Below, one piece after another: positions 60,068 to 64,000 of a stretch of 64,000 nt of DNA. The stretch is taken from positions 62,001 to 126,000 of the forward strand of contig CAKTYU010000003.1 of the NCBI GenBank assembly GCA_934633985.1. The letters are read 5' to 3'. The translations under genes and the position numbers were made by a program. The notes under the pieces are model-generated. The model was not told the origin of the DNA. It worked only from the letters and a program-made list of their open reading frames with translations, and searched no databases. The stretch is from an uncultured Clostridia bacterium. Lineage in GTDB: Bacteria; Bacillota; Clostridia; Christensenellales; CAG-138. Within the stretch, counting starts at the first letter, position 1. The number at the start of each line of letters is the position of its first letter.

Positions 60068-60763
60068 ATGTACGGATATTACGGCTACGATACGTTTTTC
60101 CTCGCGGTGATAGTCGTGTTCATACTGGGAATATGGGCTCAGGTAAAGGTGAAAAACACATATAAGAGGTATTCGCAGGAGCACGCCTCCTCCGGCGTTA
60201 CCGCGGCGAGCATGGCGGAGCGCATGCTTGCGGAGCACGGGAGCCCGGTGCAGGTAACGATGATACCCGGCAGCCTTACCGACAACTACAACCCCCGGAC
60301 GGGATACGTAAGCCTCTCCCAGAGCACCTACAACAGCGCCAGCGTCGCGGCCCTGGCGGTGGCGGCGCACGAGATAGGCCACGTAATGCAGCATCAGGAG
60401 GGGTACCTGCCCATAAAGATACGCAACGCCATACTTCCCGCCGCCTCCATAGGCTCCACCGCCGCCCCGTATATAGTTATATTGGGCGCGATAATGGGCT
60501 CATACAACCTGGCCATGATAGGCGTATACCTCTTCCTCGCCATGCTGCTCTTCCAGATAGTGACGCTTCCGGTGGAGCTTAACGCCTCAGGCCGCGGCCT
60601 TGAAATGCTGGAGTCCGGCGGCTATATATCCTACGACCAGCGGGGCGACGCAAGGGCGGTGCTCCGGGCCGCCGCCATGACCTACGTTATAGCCGCCATA
60701 TCCACCCTCGTGTCCTTCATGAGGCTGCTTATGATAGCAAACAACAGCAGGCGGAGGAGCTGA
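60068..60763 (+). CDS. Membrane zinc metallopeptidase (YugP-like)
   Basis: A 231-residue protein. Membrane segment about 8-24, zinc site 'AHEIGHVMQH' (HExxH, about 100-109), preceded by 'GYVSLSQSTYNSASVAALAV'. Two more membrane segments follow (about 125-165), with 'LPVELNASGRGLEML' (third-ligand region) and a C-terminal segment. Matches the DUF-type peptidase family of B. subtilis YugP. AGGAGG precedes the ATG. Substrate unknown. Confidence 0.88.
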   Translation: MYGYYGYDTFFLAVIVVFILGIWAQVKVKNTYKRYSQEHASSGVTAASMAERMLAEHGSPVQVTMIPGSLTDNYNPRTGYVSLSQSTYNSASVAALAVAAHEIGHVMQHQEGYLPIKIRNAILPAASIGSTAAPYIVILGAIMGSYNLAMIGVYLFLAMLLFQIVTLPVELNASGRGLEMLESGGYISYDQRGDARAVLRAAAMTYVIAAISTLVSFMRLLMIANNSRRRS

Positions 60764-60773
60764 CAGAGCAATT

Positions 60774-60807
60774 CGGGCAGGGAGCCGCGCTCCCTGCCCG
60801 TTTTTTT
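60774..60807. terminator. Terminator between convergent genes
   Basis: An 11-bp perfect stem (60774-60784 with 60790-60800) and seven T; the tract overlaps the stop of the minus-strand gene at 60806. Confidence 0.9.
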
Positions 60808-61573
60808 ATCCCCGCGTAATTTCTATATCGAACCTTATGGCCTTATCCGCCCCGAACATATAGCCGCTTTGGGCCTCGAGCCGCTCAAAGGGGGTCTCTG
60901 TGACGAGCAGCGTGTCCCCGTAAAGCCGCACCCGGTACTCCGCCGGCGCGCCGTACTCCGGTGCGCCCGTCCCCTCCATCATGTCCCTTTCCTCCGCTAT
61001 GAGGGGCAGTGGGCATATCAGGCTCAGGTCGCCGCCGTAGCCCTTTGTCAGGTCTATGGAGAATTTTATGTATATGCGGCAGCTTTGCCCCGGGCTAAGC
61101 TCGTTTAAAAGGGGCAGCGTGAGCGCCGCGCCGCCCTGCTCCAAAGTATAATAGGCTGTCTCCCCGTTCAGCGCCACGCTCTCTATCTCCATGCAGCCGG
61201 GGGCCACGGCGTTGGGGTAAAGGCCTATATCCAGGGCGTATACCGTATCCGCCCGCCTGCTCACATAGTCTATAAGCACCCGGCCCTTTACGCTTTTGCC
61301 CTTGGTGTCCGCATTTATAGAGGCCACATACAGGCTGTCGGCGCGGACAGCCGGCGCTATTGCGGGTGTGGGCGCCGCTGTGGGCGCGGGCGTAAGGCTG
61401 GGTATTACAGGCGCGGCCGAGGGGACCGCCCCGCCCTTTTCCTTACGGGGTATGGCCCCTAACCCCTCCCATACGATATAGCACGCCGCGAGCATCGCCA
61501 GTATGCCCGCCGCGGTGAGTATGCCGCGCCTTAGGGCGCGCCTTTTTCTTTTTCGCCTTGCCTTGTTTTCCAT
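60806..61573 (-). CDS. Membrane-anchored protein of unknown function
   Basis: A 255-residue protein. A very basic N-terminus ('KARRKRKRRALRRG'), one membrane anchor (about 18-36), a Pro/Ala-rich spacer (about 48-75) and a beta-rich extracytoplasmic domain of about 175 residues ('GRVLIDYVSRRADTVYALDI'). No enzyme motif. It lies between the metallopeptidase and addA genes. Family not recognised. Confidence 0.7.
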   Translation of the reverse strand: MENKARRKRKRRALRRGILTAAGILAMLAACYIVWEGLGAIPRKEKGGAVPSAAPVIPSLTPAPTAAPTPAIAPAVRADSLYVASINADTKGKSVKGRVLIDYVSRRADTVYALDIGLYPNAVAPGCMEIESVALNGETAYYTLEQGGAALTLPLLNELSPGQSCRIYIKFSIDLTKGYGGDLSLICPLPLIAEERDMMEGTGAPEYGAPAEYRVRLYGDTLLVTETPFERLEAQSGYMFGADKAIRFDIEITRG

Positions 61574-61631
61574 GTGCCTGATTATACCACATATCGCCGC
61601 AAAAATGTTTGAACAATGGCGAATGGCGCCG

Positions 61632-64000
61632 CTATTGCACCAATACGCTCTCCCCGGCGGAGAGAAGGTGTATCCAGCACTCCTTTACGGGTATGCCGGT
61701 AAGCTCCTCCAGCGCGCTTTTATAGAGCCTGAGCTGCCTTGCGTGGCTCATGGCCGTCTGCTTTTCCCTGCCCCTCGGCACGTAGTCCGTCTTGTAGTCT
61801 ATGAGCACCCACTCGCCCCCCTCTATGAAGCAGCAGTCTATGACCCCCTGCAGCAGCAGCGTTTCCTCGGTTTCCGCGCCGAAAAGCGAGCTTGCCTTTA
61901 CCCTGTGGTTGAAGGCCAGCTCCCGCTCCACCCTCGGCGAGGCGAGCATGCGGCTGCCCAGGCCCTTTGAAAAGAAGTCCACTATGCCGGCTATGTATAC
62001 CCCCTCCGCCTCCTTTTTCGTGAGTATGCCCCTTTCCGTAAGCTGGCCTAAGCAGGCGCTAACGGAGGCGAAGGTGTGCTTCGCTATGGGAAGCTGCTCC
62101 ATGAGCTTATGGGCTGCCGCCCCCCGGCTAACCGCCCGCTCCGCCATGCTGTCCCGCAGGAAGTCCGGGTACTGCCCTATCTCCGGCAGGTTGCCTATGA
62201 GCTGCGATACGCTTATCTTGGAGGGCAGCGCCGTGTCCTCTCCGTAGGGGTAGCGCCATGCGAAAAGCTCCGCGTATCCGCCGGGGCCCTCCTCTATGGC
62301 GCGCCTCGTAAATTCGAGGTATTCCTCCTTGGGCAGCGCCGCCCCCAGCGCGGATATCTGCAGCGCCGGATGCACGGCGCACAGCATCGCCCTGTCCCCG
62401 CTTATGGGTGGCATTCCCAGATATTCCCTTAGCGGGTTGCCGGAGGGCGAGGAAAACAGCACCGGCAGTATCCAGTCCGCGAAGCGCTCCGCACCGGCGC
62501 AGGTGCCGGGCGTTACGGGTATGCGTCCGGCGGCAAGCTCCCTTTCCATATCCCTGAAGGAGCAAAGCATTATGAGCTTTTCCGAGGCGCGGGTCATGGC
62601 CACGTACAGCAGGCGCATCCTCTCGGATATCTCCCGCCGCCATACCCGCTCCGATATGGCGGAATGGTACAGGTTCAGCTCCCGGCTGCTCCCCCTGGCG
62701 GCCTTCAAGCCTATGCCAAGGGAGGAATCCAGGGCCAATACGCTGGAACGGCTCTTTTTGTTGAATTCCGCCGATATGCCCCCCAGTATAACCGCCGGGA
62801 ACTCCAGCCCCTTGCTCTTGTGTATGGATATGAGCCGCACCACGTTTGCGGAGGCTATCTGCGCCGCGCCCAATGAGTCGCCGGAGCGGGCCCTCTCCAT
62901 GAACCGCAGGAAGCCGCGTATGCCGTGGCCGGAGCTTGAGTAAATCCCGGCGTTCTTTATGAGCGCCTCCAAATTGGCCCGCCGGGACTGGCCCCCGGGC
63001 AGTGCGGAAACGTAATCCTCAAAGCCGGTCTCCTCCAGCAGCATGGCTATAAGCTCGGTTATGTCGTAAAGCTCACCCTGGGCCCGCCACCCCTGCAGCC
63101 TCTTTAAAAAGCTACCCGCCTTGTGGCCGAGGGGGGTATCCATGGCCGAGCCCGCCTTCAGCGCCTCATAGAAAAGCCCTTCCTTACAGTCTGAGCGGAG
63201 GGTTATAAGCTCCTCCGCGGAAAAGCCGCCTATGGGGCTCCTCAGCACGCTTATGAGGGGTATATCCTGCAGGGGGTTGTCTATAACGGACAGCAGGTTC
63301 AGGAATACCTGCACCTCTATCGCGTCGAAATAGCCGCCCGTAAGCTCCGCGTATACCGGTATGCCCTCCCGGTGCAGCGTGCGCACCCATGCCTCCGCCA
63401 CGTTCTTGGGCGAGGCGTGCAGTATCACTATGTCGCTGTATTTGTAGCTTCGGACATTGCCCTCCCTGTCGGTAAAGCTCTCGTTCAAAAGCTCCCGTAT
63501 GCGGCCCGCGGCGAAAAGCGCCTCCGCCTCCGCCGCAAGGAGCTGCTCCTCCCCGTTTTCCTCCGCGTCCCCCCCGTCAAGGGGCGCGCTGCGGGGTATT
63601 ATGTGAAGCTCCGTGCCGCCCTTTGAAGCGCCGCCGCGCCCGTGTACGAGGCGGGCGTTATTGTCGTAATCCACGCCGCCGGTCTCCCTGGTCATTATCT
63701 GCGAGAATATGCCGTTTACGCCCTCTATGACCTCATTTGAGCTCCTGAAATTTGCGCTCAGGTGCAGCGCCGCGCCCTTCTTCGAGAATTCCTCTATGCG
63801 CTCTGTGAACATAGCGGGCTCCGCCATGCGGAAGCCGTATATGGACTGCTTCACGTCCCCAACTATGAATAGGTTATCCGGCCGTGCGAGGGCGTTGAAG
63901 AGGGCGTTTTGCAGCGGGCTGCAATCCTGATATTCGTCTATGGATACGAAGCTGAACCTGTCGCGGTACTCCTTCGCCACGGCGGGCAGCCGCAAAAGCC
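61632..64000 (-). CDS. addA: ATP-dependent helicase/nuclease subunit A (AddA), C-terminal part
   Basis: The frame is open to the window edge, so the 5' part including Walker A is outside. About 788 residues are visible. UvrD-type motifs: 'SIDEYQDCSPLQ', 'VGDVKQSIYGFR', 'NFRSS', 'SIHKSKGLEFPAVIL' and 'RLLYVAMTRASEKLIM'. The C-terminal nuclease has 'WVLIDYKTDYVPRG' (the catalytic Asp-Lys motif). AddAB processes double-strand ends for recombination up to a Chi-like site. addB normally lies directly upstream, outside the window. Confidence 0.96.
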   Translation of the reverse strand, partial: LLRLPAVAKEYRDRFSFVSIDEYQDCSPLQNALFNALARPDNLFIVGDVKQSIYGFRMAEPAMFTERIEEFSKKGAALHLSANFRSSNEVIEGVNGIFSQIMTRETGGVDYDNNARLVHGRGGASKGGTELHIIPRSAPLDGGDAEENGEEQLLAAEAEALFAAGRIRELLNESFTDREGNVRSYKYSDIVILHASPKNVAEAWVRTLHREGIPVYAELTGGYFDAIEVQVFLNLLSVIDNPLQDIPLISVLRSPIGGFSAEELITLRSDCKEGLFYEALKAGSAMDTPLGHKAGSFLKRLQGWRAQGELYDITELIAMLLEETGFEDYVSALPGGQSRRANLEALIKNAGIYSSSGHGIRGFLRFMERARSGDSLGAAQIASANVVRLISIHKSKGLEFPAVILGGISAEFNKKSRSSVLALDSSLGIGLKAARGSSRELNLYHSAISERVWRREISERMRLLYVAMTRASEKLIMLCSFRDMERELAAGRIPVTPGTCAGAERFADWILPVLFSSPSGNPLREYLGMPPISGDRAMLCAVHPALQISALGAALPKEEYLEFTRRAIEEGPGGYAELFAWRYPYGEDTALPSKISVSQLIGNLPEIGQYPDFLRDSMAERAVSRGAAAHKLMEQLPIAKHTFASVSACLGQLTERGILTKKEAEGVYIAGIVDFFSKGLGSRMLASPRVERELAFNHRVKASSLFGAETEETLLLQGVIDCCFIEGGEWVLIDYKTDYVPRGREKQTAMSHARQLRLYKSALEELTGIPVKECWIHLLSAGESVLVQ

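Overview
The window looks like chromosome of a Gram-positive, probably spore-forming Clostridia-type bacterium. The reasons are several lipobox lipoproteins, SleB/CwlJ-type hydrolases, AddA, GntR and Rrf2 regulators, strong GGAGG ribosome sites and classical TTGACA/TATAAT promoters. Base composition is a mosaic. The right end (about 50.6-64 kb) and the 31.4-37.3 kb block are GC-rich and rich in AUA isoleucine codons. The 1-22.7 kb and 37.5-50.3 kb blocks are clearly AT-richer, which suggests acquired DNA. No rRNA, tRNA or CRISPR array was seen.

Layout. (1) 1-7.4 kb: a tight operon hsdM(partial)-hsdS-abiJ-like-reverse transcriptase-hsdR, i.e. a type I restriction-modification system with two extra defence-type genes between hsdS and hsdR. 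It ends in a strong terminator and is followed by about 560 bp of back-to-back small hairpins, many with a CAA-N-TTG-like apex, and then an IS30-family element (8.05-9.29 kb). (2) 9.4-20.2 kb: a lysis-like island. Two cytoplasm-start peptidoglycan hydrolases (316 and 1410 aa) alternate with three lipoproteins and accompany a holin-like gene and a phage-type regulator. (3) 20.4-22.7 kb: an XRE regulator, an ECF sigma/anti-sigma pair and a small secreted protein. (4) 22.9-30.04 kb: a serine-recombinase mobile element with a small sigma-like HTH protein, a 470-bp structured (possibly RNA) region, a DinG/XPD-like helicase, a SHOCT-like peptide and three consecutive large serine recombinases, the middle one lacking the catalytic domain. 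(5) 30.04-50.43 kb: a 20-kb segment bracketed by two almost identical copies (154 and 153 bp) of the element's right end. It holds small membrane genes, a decaying oligopeptide-transport/aminopeptidase locus with only oppB intact, and an AT-rich purine-type salvage divergon. That divergon comprises a BMP-type nucleoside ABC transporter, an M20 amidohydrolase, OsmC and TatD proteins on one side, and a GntR regulator, an adenine-deaminase-like enzyme and two TrzA/SAH-deaminase-like amidohydrolases on the other. (6) 50.6-64 kb: GC-rich core with a sulfur-linked group (cysteine desulfidase family, sulfonate-type ABC transporter, cysteine synthase, TtcA-like PP-loop protein, Rrf2 regulator), then thiamine pyrophosphokinase, a PepSY-like lipoprotein, a membrane zinc protease and the C-terminal part of AddA.

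How the genes work together. Regions 1 and 2 read as accessory defence and lysis/secretion modules. The embedded reverse transcriptase with intact catalytic aspartates, next to an AbiJ-like protein and upstream of a hairpin array, is the best candidate for an undescribed system. The purine divergon has a resolvable control region: two back-to-back promoters, each with a copy of the same 14-bp operator. The sulfur group shares AT-rich palindromic motifs at promoters that a neighbouring Rrf2 protein could read.
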